Shown: piece after piece, positions 42,847 to 52,385 of the stretch | How positions within the stretch are numbered: position 1 is the stretch's first letter | Layout: every line of letters begins with the position of its first letter | DNA from: Butyricicoccus_A sp963588905 | GTDB taxonomy: Bacteria; Bacillota; Clostridia; Oscillospirales; Butyricicoccaceae | DNA: 64,000 nucleotides | Assembly (NCBI GenBank): GCA_963588905.1 | Contig: CAVAJF010000022.1 | Location: forward strand, 9,625 to 73,624 | Direction: 5' to 3' | Translations under genes and position numbers: made by a program | Notes under the pieces: generated by a model | Databases searched by the model: none | What the model was told of the DNA's origin: nothing | The model's input: only the letters and a program-made list of their open reading frames with translations

Positions 42847-44132
42847 GCGTTTGCCATAGCAGCCAGTGTCTTTTTCGCAGCCGCTACCGTTGCATCCAGA
42901 TCCGCCTGCGTGTGTGCATTGCCGACAAACATGGCTTCAAACTGTGCCGGAGCCAGATAAATCTTCTGCGCCAGCATATGGCGGAAATACTCGGCATAGC
43001 GTGCCACGTCGCTGGATTTTGCACCGGCAAAATTGGTTACCGGCTGTTTGGTGAAGAACACACTGAGAAGCGAGCCGATCTGATTGACCGTTGTTCCCGC
43101 GTGATAGGTCTCTTCCAGCTCGCGCAGCTGATTGGCCAGCCAAGTCGTGTTTTCTTCAATCTTCGTATATACTTCCGGATGCTCATTGAGGTAGGTCAGC
43201 TGCGTGATGCCCGCCGCCATTGCCACCGGATTGCCGGACAGGGTGCCTGCCTGATAAATCGGACCGGTCGGAGCAACCTGTTCCATTAGCTCGCGGCTTC
43301 CCGCAAAAGCCCCAACCGGCATACCACCGCCGATAATCTTGCCAAAGGTCACGAGATCCGCCTTGACGCCAAAGTATTCCTGTGCGCCGCCGCGTGCCAG
43401 ACGGAATCCTGTGATGACTTCATCAAAGATTAACAGCGCATGATATTCGTCACACAGTGCGCGCAGGCCTTCCAAAAATCCCTCTGCCGGCGGCACAACG
43501 CCCATATTGGCAGCTACCGGCTCGACAATCACTGCCGCCACCTGTTCCTTATTGGCTTGCAGCAGACGCTCTACGCTGTCCAGATCGTTGTATGTCGCCG
43601 TCAGCGTGTCCCCTGCCACTGCCGCCGGAACACCGGCGGAATCCGGTCTGCCGCCGGTCAGAGCACCGGAACCGGCTTTGACGAGCATGGCGTCCGAATG
43701 CCCGTGATAGCATCCCTCAAACTTGATAATTTTATCTTTTCCGGTTGCACCGCGTGCCACACGAACCGCACTCATCACCGCTTCTGTGCCGGAATTTACC
43801 ATGCGAACCATCTCAATATTCGGCACCATAGAGACAACCAGATTCGCCAAATCCGTTTCACGCTCGGTCGGTGCGCCAAAGCTCAGACCGTTCTTCATGG
43901 TCTGCTCGACAGCGCGAAGTACCTGCGGGTTGGCATGTCCTAAAATCATCGGGCCCCAAGAACCCACGTAATCAATGTATTCTACACCGTCCACATCCGT
44001 GACATAGGCACCCTTTGCAGACTGAATAAAGCGCGGTGTCATGCCGACGGCGCGATAGGCGCGCACCGGACTGTTGACGCCGCCCGGCATAACCTTTTGC
44101 GCCTGTTCAAACAGCTTTTCCGAGGTATCCAT
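42843..44132 (-). CDS. hemL: Glutamate-1-semialdehyde 2,1-aminomutase
   Basis: 429 residues. A PLP enzyme giving 5-aminolevulinate. Typical motifs: MPGGVNSPVRAYRAVGMTPRF near the start, MVNSGTEAVMSAVRVARG, LLIFDEVITGFR and the PLP lysine in VTFGKIIGGGMPVGAFAG. Its start overlaps the hemB stop (ATGA). Confidence 0.96.
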   Translation of the reverse strand: MDTSEKLFEQAQKVMPGGVNSPVRAYRAVGMTPRFIQSAKGAYVTDVDGVEYIDYVGSWGPMILGHANPQVLRAVEQTMKNGLSFGAPTERETDLANLVVSMVPNIEMVRMVNSGTEAVMSAVRVARGATGKDKIIKFEGCYHGHSDAMLVKAGSGALTGGRPDSAGVPAAVAGDTLTATYNDLDSVERLLQANKEQVAAVIVEPVAANMGVVPPAEGFLEGLRALCDEYHALLIFDEVITGFRLARGGAQEYFGVKADLVTFGKIIGGGMPVGAFAGSRELMEQVAPTGPIYQAGTLSGNPVAMAAGITQLTYLNEHPEVYTKIEENTTWLANQLRELEETYHAGTTVNQIGSLLSVFFTKQPVTNFAGAKSSDVARYAEYFRHMLAQKIYLAPAQFEAMFVGNAHTQADLDATVAAAKKTLAAMANA

Positions 44133-45115
44133 CAGCCAATATCTCCCTTCTTCATAGCCTGTGCCAATTCCTTGGCATAGTAGGTAATCAAAATTTCCGC
44201 ACCAGCACGGTAAATGCTCAGCGCAGACTCACACATAATGCGGTACTCATCCACGAGATCTGCCGCTGCTGCCGCCTTAATCATGGCGTATTCGCCGCTG
44301 ACAGAATAGGCAGCAAGCGGCACATCAAAGCGTTCCTTCGCCTTGACAATGACGTCCAGATAGCTGAGTGCAGGCTTGACCATGATGATGTCCGCGCCCT
44401 CCTGAATATCCAGCTGGCATTCCAGCATAGCTTCGCGGCTGTTGTGTGGATCCATCTGATACGACTTTCTGTCGCCAAACGACGGCGCAGAGCCTGCGGC
44501 ATCGCGGAACGGGCCGTAAAATGCCGAGGCATACTTGGCCGAGTACGCCATAATCGGAATATTGATAAAGCCATTGTCATCGAGAATCTTGCGAATCGCA
44601 GCAACACGGCCGTCCATCATATCAGACGGCGCGACCATATCGGCGCCCGCCTGTGCATGAGACAGCGCAATCTTCGCTAGGCATTCCAGTGTCTTATCAT
44701 TGTCCACATAGTGGTCACACAGAATGCCGCAGTGACCATGCGAGGTATACTCACACATGCAGACATCGGTAATCACATAAAAATCCGGATACTTTGCCTT
44801 GATGGCGCGGATTGCCTGCTGCACAATGCCATCCTCCGCCCAAGCACCGGAACCGATCTCATCCTTATGTGCCGGAAGTCCAAATAAAATGACCTTTTCC
44901 ACTCCGGCTTCGATGCATTCCTCAATGGCTTCGCAAATGCGATCCGGAGACCACTGGAACTGACCCGGCAGCGATGCAATCGGATTTTTGATGTTCTCGC
45001 CCTCAATCGCAAAAATCGGATAAATCAGGCTGGACGGAGACATACGGGTCTCTCGCATCATCGAGCGAAGGGTTGGGCTGGTGCGCAATCTGCGCGGACG
45101 ATTGATTAAATTCAT
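44132..45115 (-). CDS. hemB: Porphobilinogen synthase
   Basis: 327 residues from the ATG at 45115 (GGAGG 10 bases upstream). Condenses two 5-aminolevulinates. The Schiff-base lysines are in AYSAKYASAFYGPFRD and IMVKPALSYLD, and the zinc cysteines in DVCMCEYTSHGHCG, so this is the zinc-dependent type. Confidence 0.96.
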   Translation of the reverse strand: MNLINRPRRLRTSPTLRSMMRETRMSPSSLIYPIFAIEGENIKNPIASLPGQFQWSPDRICEAIEECIEAGVEKVILFGLPAHKDEIGSGAWAEDGIVQQAIRAIKAKYPDFYVITDVCMCEYTSHGHCGILCDHYVDNDKTLECLAKIALSHAQAGADMVAPSDMMDGRVAAIRKILDDNGFINIPIMAYSAKYASAFYGPFRDAAGSAPSFGDRKSYQMDPHNSREAMLECQLDIQEGADIIMVKPALSYLDVIVKAKERFDVPLAAYSVSGEYAMIKAAAAADLVDEYRIMCESALSIYRAGAEILITYYAKELAQAMKKGDIG

Positions 45116-46611
45116 AATTGTTGTTCCTCCAAAAGTCGAGACAGCATGGCGTCGATGGTCGCGCTCTTTGCTGTGATTGTTTGCATACCGGCGGATTTTG
45201 CCGCCTGTTCCGTCATATTGCCAATGCACAGGGCACGGAAACCGGAAAGATCCGTCTCCTTCGGCAAGCTGCTGACAAAGCCATGCACCGTCGATGCACT
45301 GGTAAACGTGACATAATCTATCTCACCGGCAGCCAGCTGCTGTGCCATGGCATCGCTGTTTTCATTGCGATACAAGGTTTCATAAATCGGCACATCGTCA
45401 AACGGAATACACGCCTCTCCCAGCTGTACCGGCAGTTCTGCAGAGCCCTGCGCCGCACGCAGCAGCAAAACACGGTCTCCCTCACCGACCAGACGGACGA
45501 GTCCCTCTGCGAGATGCACCGAATCGTAAATGGCCGGAATATAATCCGCTCGCAGTCCATGCGCCTTGAGTGCTTTTGCGGTGGCAGAGCCGATGACAGC
45601 GAACTTCATATGCGCCAAATTGCGCATATCCATATCCGCCGCATCCAGCAGCCGCACCAACATTTCCACGCCGGTCGGGCTGGTGAGTACCAGCCAGCTG
45701 TACTGGTCTATCGACGCAAGCGCTTCGACAACCGGCATATTCGGCCAAATGATCTTGGTTTCAATACACGGATAGGAGATCACCTGTGCGCCGAGCTTGC
45801 GCAGTTTGTCAGTTAGAGTACCTGCACGATTTTTCGGTCTCGTCACGGCAACAGTCACGCCGTGCAGCGGCGTATGACTGAACCAGTCAAATGAGTCGGA
45901 CAGCGCACAAACCGCGCCGACAATCAAAATCGCCGGACTTGTGATATGCTCCTCCTGCATCCGCTGAGACAGCGTACCGACGGTTGCCACCAGCTTGCGC
46001 TGATTCGGCAGCGTTCCGCGCTCAATCATCGCCGCGGGCATATCTTCCGCCATGCCCGCCTGCATCAAGCCGGATAAAATCATCGGCGTACTGCTGACAC
46101 TCATCAAGAATACCAGCGTGCCCTTATGCCGGACGAGTGCTTCAAAATCCAGATTGAGCTCCCCGTTTTGCTTGGCGTGTCCGGTAATAATATGCACAGA
46201 AGAGGTAAAATCCCGATGCGTGACCGGAATGCCCGCATATGCAGGCACAGACAGTGCACTGGTCACGCCCGGCACAACTTCAAACGGAATATCGTGCTGC
46301 TGAAGCAGCTCTAGTTCCTCGCCGCCGCGGCCAAACACAAAGCAGTCTCCGCCCTTGAGACGCACGACGCGTTTACCTTCTTGCGCTTTTTCCAGCAAAA
46401 TTTCATTGATGCGCCATTGCGGCACCGGATGGCAATTGCTCTTTTTGCCGACATCAATCTGTTCGGCGGAATCCGGCATAAGCGCGAGAATCTCCGGTCC
46501 GACCAGCCGGTCATAGACCACCACTTCCGCGTCCAAAATCGCCTGTCTGCCCTTGACGGTGAGCAAGCCCGGATCTCCCGGTCCTGCACCGACCAGTGTT
46601 ACCTTACCCAT
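45112..46611 (-). CDS. cobA-hemD: Uroporphyrinogen-III C-methyltransferase fused to uroporphyrinogen-III synthase
   Basis: 499 residues. Residues about 1-245 are the SUMT methylase (VTLVGAGPGDPGLLTVKG, VVRLKGGDCFVFGRGGEE, VVPGVTSALSVPAYAGIPVTHR); about 250-499 are HemD (TVAVTRPKNRAGTLTDKL). The fusion closes the ring and makes precorrin-2 in one polypeptide. This fusion is common in Clostridia. It overlaps hemC by 8 bases. Confidence 0.95.
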   Translation of the reverse strand: MGKVTLVGAGPGDPGLLTVKGRQAILDAEVVVYDRLVGPEILALMPDSAEQIDVGKKSNCHPVPQWRINEILLEKAQEGKRVVRLKGGDCFVFGRGGEELELLQQHDIPFEVVPGVTSALSVPAYAGIPVTHRDFTSSVHIITGHAKQNGELNLDFEALVRHKGTLVFLMSVSSTPMILSGLMQAGMAEDMPAAMIERGTLPNQRKLVATVGTLSQRMQEEHITSPAILIVGAVCALSDSFDWFSHTPLHGVTVAVTRPKNRAGTLTDKLRKLGAQVISYPCIETKIIWPNMPVVEALASIDQYSWLVLTSPTGVEMLVRLLDAADMDMRNLAHMKFAVIGSATAKALKAHGLRADYIPAIYDSVHLAEGLVRLVGEGDRVLLLRAAQGSAELPVQLGEACIPFDDVPIYETLYRNENSDAMAQQLAAGEIDYVTFTSASTVHGFVSSLPKETDLSGFRALCIGNMTEQAAKSAGMQTITAKSATIDAMLSRLLEEQQL

Positions 46612-47494
46612 ACTCGTTTCCTTTCATCTCTTGCGCCAGCCGCGCCGCACGTGCTTCCGCCTGTGCTCTCGGACAGGTGATGGTCTTGCGCGCAGAATAT
46701 TTTCTGTCCTCTGACACGTACAATCCCGTCAGACGCATGGTGTCCGCGTCAATGAGCTGGGCAAATGCCGCGACCGGAGACGAACATCCGCCGTCTAGTG
46801 CACGGATAAACGCGCGCTCTGCCATGGCGCAGTCCCAAGCTTCCGCATCATGGAAGCCTTTGAGACAGGCTGTGTCAAAGTCCTTTCTCGTCTGCACAGC
46901 GAGCACGCCCTGACACGCCGATGGAATCAGTTCTTCCGGCGTGAACACGCGGTAAATGCGGTCATCTAATCCCAACCGATGCAATCCCGCCTGTGCGAGA
47001 ATCAGCGCGCCGTATTCGCCGCTGTCCAGCTTGCGCAGACGCGTCTGAATATTGCCGCGCACCGGCTTGACGGTGATATGCGGATACAGTGCCTGGATCT
47101 GCACCGTGCGCCGCGCAGACGCACAGCCGACCGGCTTGGTTTGATCCCACTCCGTGCAGCCCTTCGGCAGTACCAAGACATCATACGGTGTCTCGCGGCC
47201 GGACACTGCCGCCAGCGGCAGATCCGGATGCAGCTGCGTCGGAAGATCCTTCATGGAATGCACCGTGAGATCTACCTCTCCTGCCAGCAAAGCGCGGTCC
47301 AATTCCTTGACAAACAGTCCTTTTCCGCCCACCTTGTCCAGTGTTCGGTCTAAAATCTTATCTCCTGTGGTCTTCATGGTGACCAATTCTATCTGAATCG
47401 AAGGATCACAGGCGCGAATGGCTTGGATAACCAATTCACTTTGAATGACAGCGAGTTTGGATTCTCGGCTGCCCACGCGAATGATTCGGCTCAT
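46604..47494 (-). CDS. hemC: Hydroxymethylbilane synthase
   Basis: 296 residues. Polymerises four porphobilinogens. RVGSRESKLAVIQSE at the start and VHSMKDLPTQL are typical, and the dipyrromethane cofactor is attached to the Cys in LDGGCSSPVAAFA (about residue 232). Overlaps the cbiJ-sirC stop by 4 bases. Confidence 0.96.
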   Translation of the reverse strand: MSRIIRVGSRESKLAVIQSELVIQAIRACDPSIQIELVTMKTTGDKILDRTLDKVGGKGLFVKELDRALLAGEVDLTVHSMKDLPTQLHPDLPLAAVSGRETPYDVLVLPKGCTEWDQTKPVGCASARRTVQIQALYPHITVKPVRGNIQTRLRKLDSGEYGALILAQAGLHRLGLDDRIYRVFTPEELIPSACQGVLAVQTRKDFDTACLKGFHDAEAWDCAMAERAFIRALDGGCSSPVAAFAQLIDADTMRLTGLYVSEDRKYSARKTITCPRAQAEARAARLAQEMKGNEYG

Positions 47495-48663
47495 TCCTGT
47501 TCCTCCTTGAGTATTGCTTCTATTTTTTTTGCCGTGCGAGCGGTCTTTTTGTGGTCACTGCCATCAGACACCAAGCCGACAGACAGCCCATTTCCCGTGC
47601 GAACCGCAGGGAAGAAAAACGAGCAGGCGTTTCTATCATCCGCCGTGCTGATAAAAATATGTTCCCGCTGACACAATTCGTAAATCTCGTGATTGAGTGT
47701 GTGATTGTCGGTCGCGGTTGTGACCAAAAACGCGCCGCGCACATCCTCTGGGGTAAATGCCCGTCTGACGTGTTTTGCGCCCGCTGGTGCTTCGCCCTCC
47801 GGCGCAACAACCACAACATCGGCGCCGTACCGCAGCAAAACTTCGGCGCGGTGTGCGCCAATATTGCCGCAGCCCACAACGACACATCGTCTGCCGGTCA
47901 AATCGACAAACAGAGGAAACCGCGGCGGCTTCCTGCCAATCAGCAAATCGCGCACGGCGTCCGGCGTCATGCCGTCCTCCTGCGGTCGGTCAATGAGCAG
48001 CACGCGGCAGCCGCACTGCTTCGCCGCCGCCAATTTTTCTGGCAGACCGCCTGCCGCGCCGGTATCCTTCGTCACCAGCCATTTGGCACCACTGGCATGA
48101 ATCAGGGCGACATTCATCTCTGTGGAAAACGGCCCCTGCATCAAAATCAAATGTGCCGCCGGAAATCCAAGCTGCTGACAAATTTCCAGCGATTTTGCCG
48201 CGGGCAGTACGCGCGGCCACAGGCGCTCCTGATAATTTTCCACTGCCGTAAAGCACGCCAGCTCTTTGCTGCCGACCGTCAACAGCACGGCCCCTTCGGT
48301 CTGAGACAGAACCTGCGCCGCTGCCTCGGCAGACGGCACATGCACGGCACCCTCCGCCTGTGTTTTGGGGCGCAGCAGACGAATATATCGGCACGATACC
48401 TGCGCACATGCCGCGCGGATATTTTTACTCACTTCCACGGCATACGGGTGCGTCGCATCAATGACGATCTCTGCGCCGCGCAAAAATTCCGCCATTTGTG
48501 GTGTCGTCATGCGTCCGGTATGTACTGTGATACCGGAGAGTTCCGGCATCACCTCTTTTCCGTATTCTGTCGCCACACAGACTTCCGCCTGCAAGCCTGC
48601 CTGCGCCAGCTGCTGACACAGCGTCTTTCCCTCACTGGTGCCGGAAAAAATCACCCGTCTCAT
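47491..48663 (-). CDS. Cobalt-precorrin-6A reductase fused to precorrin-2 dehydrogenase
   Basis: 390 residues with two enzymes. Residues about 1-245 are CbiJ/CobK (VIFSGTSEGKTLCQQLA at the start, VIDATHPYAVEVSKNIR, RLWPRVLPAAKSLEICQQLGF, TKDTGAAGGLPEK). After a short link, residues about 250-390 are the SirC/Met8 N-terminal domain (PLFVDLTGRRCVVVGCGNIGAHRAEVLL, with GCGNIG for NAD, and VTTATDNHTLNHEIYELC). The second part oxidises precorrin-2 to sirohydrochlorin, an early step, while the first acts late. I do not remember this fusion as common. Confidence 0.9.
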   Translation of the reverse strand: MRRVIFSGTSEGKTLCQQLAQAGLQAEVCVATEYGKEVMPELSGITVHTGRMTTPQMAEFLRGAEIVIDATHPYAVEVSKNIRAACAQVSCRYIRLLRPKTQAEGAVHVPSAEAAAQVLSQTEGAVLLTVGSKELACFTAVENYQERLWPRVLPAAKSLEICQQLGFPAAHLILMQGPFSTEMNVALIHASGAKWLVTKDTGAAGGLPEKLAAAKQCGCRVLLIDRPQEDGMTPDAVRDLLIGRKPPRFPLFVDLTGRRCVVVGCGNIGAHRAEVLLRYGADVVVVAPEGEAPAGAKHVRRAFTPEDVRGAFLVTTATDNHTLNHEIYELCQREHIFISTADDRNACSFFFPAVRTGNGLSVGLVSDGSDHKKTARTAKKIEAILKEEQE

Positions 48664-49388
48664 TTGTTCTCATATCCTCTCGGCGTCACAAGCTTGCCAT
48701 GAATGACACGGGTCTGGCTGTTGCCGATAAATACCGTGGTAAACATGTCAACCTTGGTGTCACGCAGCTGCACCAACGTATAAATTTCTCCCTGCTCGCC
48801 GTCACGTCCAATGTTGCGAACCGTGCCGCACGGCGTCTCCGGCGACTTGCTCTTGAGCATAATATCACAGGCCTTTTGCAGGTAATCCGCCCGCTTGTGG
48901 CTGGATGGGTTGTACAGGCAAATACAAAAATCCGCCTGCGAGGCAAGATCCAATCGCTTGGCAATCGTTTCCCACGGTGTCAGCAGATCGCTCAGGCTGA
49001 TAACTGCAAAGTCATGAATGAGCGGTGCGCCGAGTACCGCCGCGCCGCCACAGGCGGCAGTGATGCCCGGAATCACTTCAATGTCAATTTCTGGATACTG
49101 CTCACATACCTGATACATGAGGCCTGCCATGCCATACACACCGGCATCGCCGGAACAAATCATGGACACGGTTTTGCCGGACAGCGCGGCATCCCGAGCC
49201 AGATTACAGCGTTCAATTTCCTTCTTCATCGGCGTCTGCAAAATTTCCTTATCCCCGATGAGCGGACGCACAAGATCAATATATGTCGTGTATCCTGCGA
49301 TAATATCACTGTTTTCCATTGCCTGACGGGCACGCGGAGTCATCTGATCTGCGCCGCCCGGTCCGATTCCAATTACATAAAGTTTCAT
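48660..49388 (-). CDS. cbiH: Cobalt-precorrin-3 C17-methyltransferase
   Basis: 242 residues. A SAM-dependent tetrapyrrole methylase that also contracts the ring. The start LYVIGIGPGGADQMTPRARQA, the segment VSMICSGDAGVYGMAGLMYQV and GITAACGGAAVLGAPLIHDFAVISLSDLLTPW are diagnostic of CbiH/CobJ. Confidence 0.95.
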   Translation of the reverse strand: MKLYVIGIGPGGADQMTPRARQAMENSDIIAGYTTYIDLVRPLIGDKEILQTPMKKEIERCNLARDAALSGKTVSMICSGDAGVYGMAGLMYQVCEQYPEIDIEVIPGITAACGGAAVLGAPLIHDFAVISLSDLLTPWETIAKRLDLASQADFCICLYNPSSHKRADYLQKACDIMLKSKSPETPCGTVRNIGRDGEQGEIYTLVQLRDTKVDMFTTVFIGNSQTRVIHGKLVTPRGYENK

Positions 49389-50620
49389 ATGATGCTCCTC
49401 TCTCGCAGCTGCGGTGCTTTTCGCAAAATCGCCTCTCGACAGGCATCCAGTGCCGTGTCCGTCAGCTCCTTCTGCATACCGGTCAGCAGCCAGTGCACGG
49501 CTTTATCTGCCGCCAGACGCGCTGCCGTTTCCATTTTTTCTGCGGTTTCTTTATCCTCCGTATCAGTTAAAACGGAAAAATCGTAATCTCCCGCAATGCG
49601 TTCCGCCAGCAAAACACTCAGCTCTTCCATACGCGGCAACGCATGGCGATAGGTTTTCCAGCGGTCAAATTCCTGCATCTGCTGCTCAATGATGTCCTCT
49701 ACCTGCTGTCTGTCTTCCGCATTGACATGCGCATCGCGTCCGCCCATGCTGTCCATGTCAAAAAAGGTACAGACACCGGTCATATGGCGAATCGCAGGAT
49801 CAATATCTCTCGGCATAGACAAGTCACAGACCACATAGGGGATTTGTTCCATGTCCTCTAAATCGTCTCTCGTCACCGTATAATGCGGGCTGGTCGTCGC
49901 ACTGAGCAAAATATCACACTGCGGAATCAGTGACATGCGTTCGTCATAGGCAATGGTGCGGCAGCCTGCCGGTACGATTGTCTGTCCGTGGCGATACGAG
50001 CGCAAAGTCACAGTTACCTGACATCCTTTTGCCGCCAGCAGAGACGATGCCAATCGTCCCATCTCGCCATTGCCAATGACCAGAGCACGTGTGCCGCTCA
50101 AACTGCCCAGCTTTTCTTCTATGAGCGCGACTGCTTGTCCGGCAACCGACAGCGGTGCCGCCGAAAGACGCACCTGCGTGCGGCTCTTTTTTCCCGCCGT
50201 CGCAGCCAATCGAAACAGCTGGCTGAGCGCGGCATCCGTTGTCTGCGCGTCATGCGCGATGGCATACGCCCGCTTGACCTGCGATACGATCTGATCCTCT
50301 CCCAAAATCTGTGAGCACAGTCCGCACGAGACGCGCATGAGATGCTGCGCGGCATCGCGTCCGCGGCGCACCGTGAACAGCTCCTCCGCATCCTGCACCT
50401 GTGCCGCCTGACACAGCAGCGCACTCGGCTGCAAGTCCTCCGCGCCGCTCAAATACAGCTCCGTCCGATTGCAAGTGGACAGCAAAACACAGCCCTCCGC
50501 GCCGGATACCTGCGCAATGGTTCGGCACAGGTGTTCCACCTGATTGCCGGTAAAGGAAAACGCCTCTCGCTTGTCCATATTGGCATTTTCCCAGTCAATT
50601 CCTGCCATGCAGATACTCAA
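49385..50620 (-). CDS. hemA: Glutamyl-tRNA reductase
   Basis: 411 residues. Reduces glutamyl-tRNA to glutamate-1-semialdehyde, the first step of tetrapyrrole synthesis. The catalytic Cys is in LLSTCNRTELYL; GEDQIVSQVKRAY and ALVIGNGEMGRLAS (NADPH) are present. The start is set at TTG 50620: it has GGAGGG at good distance, gives the usual N-terminal spacing to the KREAFSF motif, and overlaps the cbiG stop by 4 bases; the GTG at 50635 overlaps that ribosome site. Confidence 0.94.
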   Translation of the reverse strand: MSICMAGIDWENANMDKREAFSFTGNQVEHLCRTIAQVSGAEGCVLLSTCNRTELYLSGAEDLQPSALLCQAAQVQDAEELFTVRRGRDAAQHLMRVSCGLCSQILGEDQIVSQVKRAYAIAHDAQTTDAALSQLFRLAATAGKKSRTQVRLSAAPLSVAGQAVALIEEKLGSLSGTRALVIGNGEMGRLASSLLAAKGCQVTVTLRSYRHGQTIVPAGCRTIAYDERMSLIPQCDILLSATTSPHYTVTRDDLEDMEQIPYVVCDLSMPRDIDPAIRHMTGVCTFFDMDSMGGRDAHVNAEDRQQVEDIIEQQMQEFDRWKTYRHALPRMEELSVLLAERIAGDYDFSVLTDTEDKETAEKMETAARLAADKAVHWLLTGMQKELTDTALDACREAILRKAPQLRERSII

Positions 50621-51633
50621 AATTCCGCCCTCCACTCTTTTTCATAAATCGAAATCGTCATGCCGTCTTGTGCCGTCTTGGCAAGCAGACAGCGGCCATT
50701 TTCCGATGCCTTGGCCGCCGCGCGCTGGCACACATTGTCGGTTCCCGTTATGCTGCGCACAAATGCCGACGGCGGGAACTCTCCTTTGACCTGTTCCAGC
50801 TCCTGCGCACAGAAAAAATGCACAGGAACGCGCCAAGCCTGTGCCAGTTCCAATACCGCCGGCTCTTCCTTTTTTAAATCAATTGAAGAGACCGAAGCTA
50901 CCGCCTGCGGCACGATGTGCATCTTTTGCAAGATGTTGTCTGCCCATGTCCGCATAGCGAACGGATCGGTTTGTTTCTTGCATCCCACACCGACATGAAC
51001 GATGTGCGGCACAAGCTGAACCGTGTGTGCAAACGGCACCTGTTTCGGCTCCCGTATCGAAATCAACACGCCACAGTCCTGCGACGCATCCAGCTGCACG
51101 CCATCGGGCAGTGCGCCACAAATCGGAAAATCACTGCACAAGCCTACCTGTTCTCCGCGCAGCAACGCACCGGAAACATGCTTAATCTCCCGAATGTCTT
51201 TGACGCTGCAGTCATGCCAGACTCCCCAGCTGTCTACAGCGAACACCCCGCGCCCATCCGTTGCCGTCGTGATAACCGGAACTGCGTGCAGCGTATCTGC
51301 CAGTCGCTGCGCCCATGCATTTGCGCCGCCAATGTGACCGGACAGCAGAGAAATGACAAATTTTCCATTCTCATCTATCACGAGCACAGCAGGATCGGTA
51401 TCTTTGCTGCGCACAAACGGCGCAATGGCACGCACGGCGATTCCCGTCGCTCCGATAAACACAAGCAGATCAGCCTGTGCCATGCTTTCTTCGGCAAAGG
51501 TACGCACAGAGGCATACGGCAAAAAGCCGTCTGCCTTGGCATACTGCTGTACCAAATGGTCTGACAAAGAGGCCGCAAGGCTCTGGCTCAGTGCCTGTCC
51601 GCGATCGGTAAAGGAAATGATGCGAATGTTCAC
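50617..51633 (-). CDS. cbiG: Cobalt-precorrin-5A hydrolase
   Basis: 338 residues. Opens the lactone ring and releases acetaldehyde. The three family regions can be seen: N-terminal (IISFTDRGQALSQSL, LLVFIGATGIAVRAIAPFVRSK), middle (VISLLSGHIGGANAWAQRLA), and C-terminal (HVGVGCKKQTDP, VSSIDLKKEEPAVLELA, TGTDNVCQRAA). Confidence 0.94.
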   Translation of the reverse strand: MNIRIISFTDRGQALSQSLAASLSDHLVQQYAKADGFLPYASVRTFAEESMAQADLLVFIGATGIAVRAIAPFVRSKDTDPAVLVIDENGKFVISLLSGHIGGANAWAQRLADTLHAVPVITTATDGRGVFAVDSWGVWHDCSVKDIREIKHVSGALLRGEQVGLCSDFPICGALPDGVQLDASQDCGVLISIREPKQVPFAHTVQLVPHIVHVGVGCKKQTDPFAMRTWADNILQKMHIVPQAVASVSSIDLKKEEPAVLELAQAWRVPVHFFCAQELEQVKGEFPPSAFVRSITGTDNVCQRAAAKASENGRCLLAKTAQDGMTISIYEKEWRAEF

Positions 51634-52385
51634 TTGCTCGCCTCGCGGCAGCCATGCGCAAAGGTCGGGTCATACAGCTTGGAGCGCTCGTACTGATCGC
51701 CCAAAAAGCCTCCGACTGTGATGAGTGCCGTCTTGTGAATGCCGTTTTCTTTGGCGGTCTGCTCCAGCCCTGCGATTGTCGTGCGGAACACCTGCTCATC
51801 CGGCCATGTCGCTTTATAGACGATTGCCGCCGGTGTCTCCGGCGCATAACCGCCCGCAATCAGTTCTTCTGCCAGCTTACCCAGCATTCCCGATGACAAA
51901 AACAGCACCATCGTGCTGCCATGTGCTGCCAGCTTACGGATAGATTCCCGTTCCGGCACCGGTGTTCTGCCCGCCATGCGGCTCAAAATGACCGTCTGGC
52001 TGACATTCGGCAGGGTATACTCCGCGTGCAGCGCTGCTGCTGCGCCGCAGAATGAAGACACGCCCGGACAAACAGCATATTCAATGCCCTGTTCGTCCAA
52101 TATATCCATCTGTTCCCGAATCGCACCATAAATAGACGGGTCGCCCGTATGCAGACGTACCACCAGTTTTCCCGCCTTTGCCGCCGGAATCATGACATCC
52201 ATGACTTCCTCCAGCGTCATAGAAGCGCTGTCATAAATCTGACAGCCCGCTTTTGTCCGCGCCAAGTGCGCCGGATTGACCAGCGAACCGGCATATACGA
52301 CGACATCCGCCTGTTCCAGCAGCTTCGCGCCGCGCACGGTAATCAAATCTTCTGCGCCGGGACCAGCTCCCACAAACTGAATCAT
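51630..52385 (-). CDS. cbiF: Cobalt-precorrin-4 C11-methyltransferase
   Basis: 251 residues from the ATG at 52385, which overlaps the end of cbiD. A tetrapyrrole methylase with VGAGPGAEDLITVRG, LVVRLHTGDPSIYGAIREQMD, VCPGVSSFCGAAAALHAEYTLP and ILSRMAGRTPVPERESI, all diagnostic of CbiF/CobM. Confidence 0.95.
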   Translation of the reverse strand: MIQFVGAGPGAEDLITVRGAKLLEQADVVVYAGSLVNPAHLARTKAGCQIYDSASMTLEEVMDVMIPAAKAGKLVVRLHTGDPSIYGAIREQMDILDEQGIEYAVCPGVSSFCGAAAALHAEYTLPNVSQTVILSRMAGRTPVPERESIRKLAAHGSTMVLFLSSGMLGKLAEELIAGGYAPETPAAIVYKATWPDEQVFRTTIAGLEQTAKENGIHKTALITVGGFLGDQYERSKLYDPTFAHGCREASK

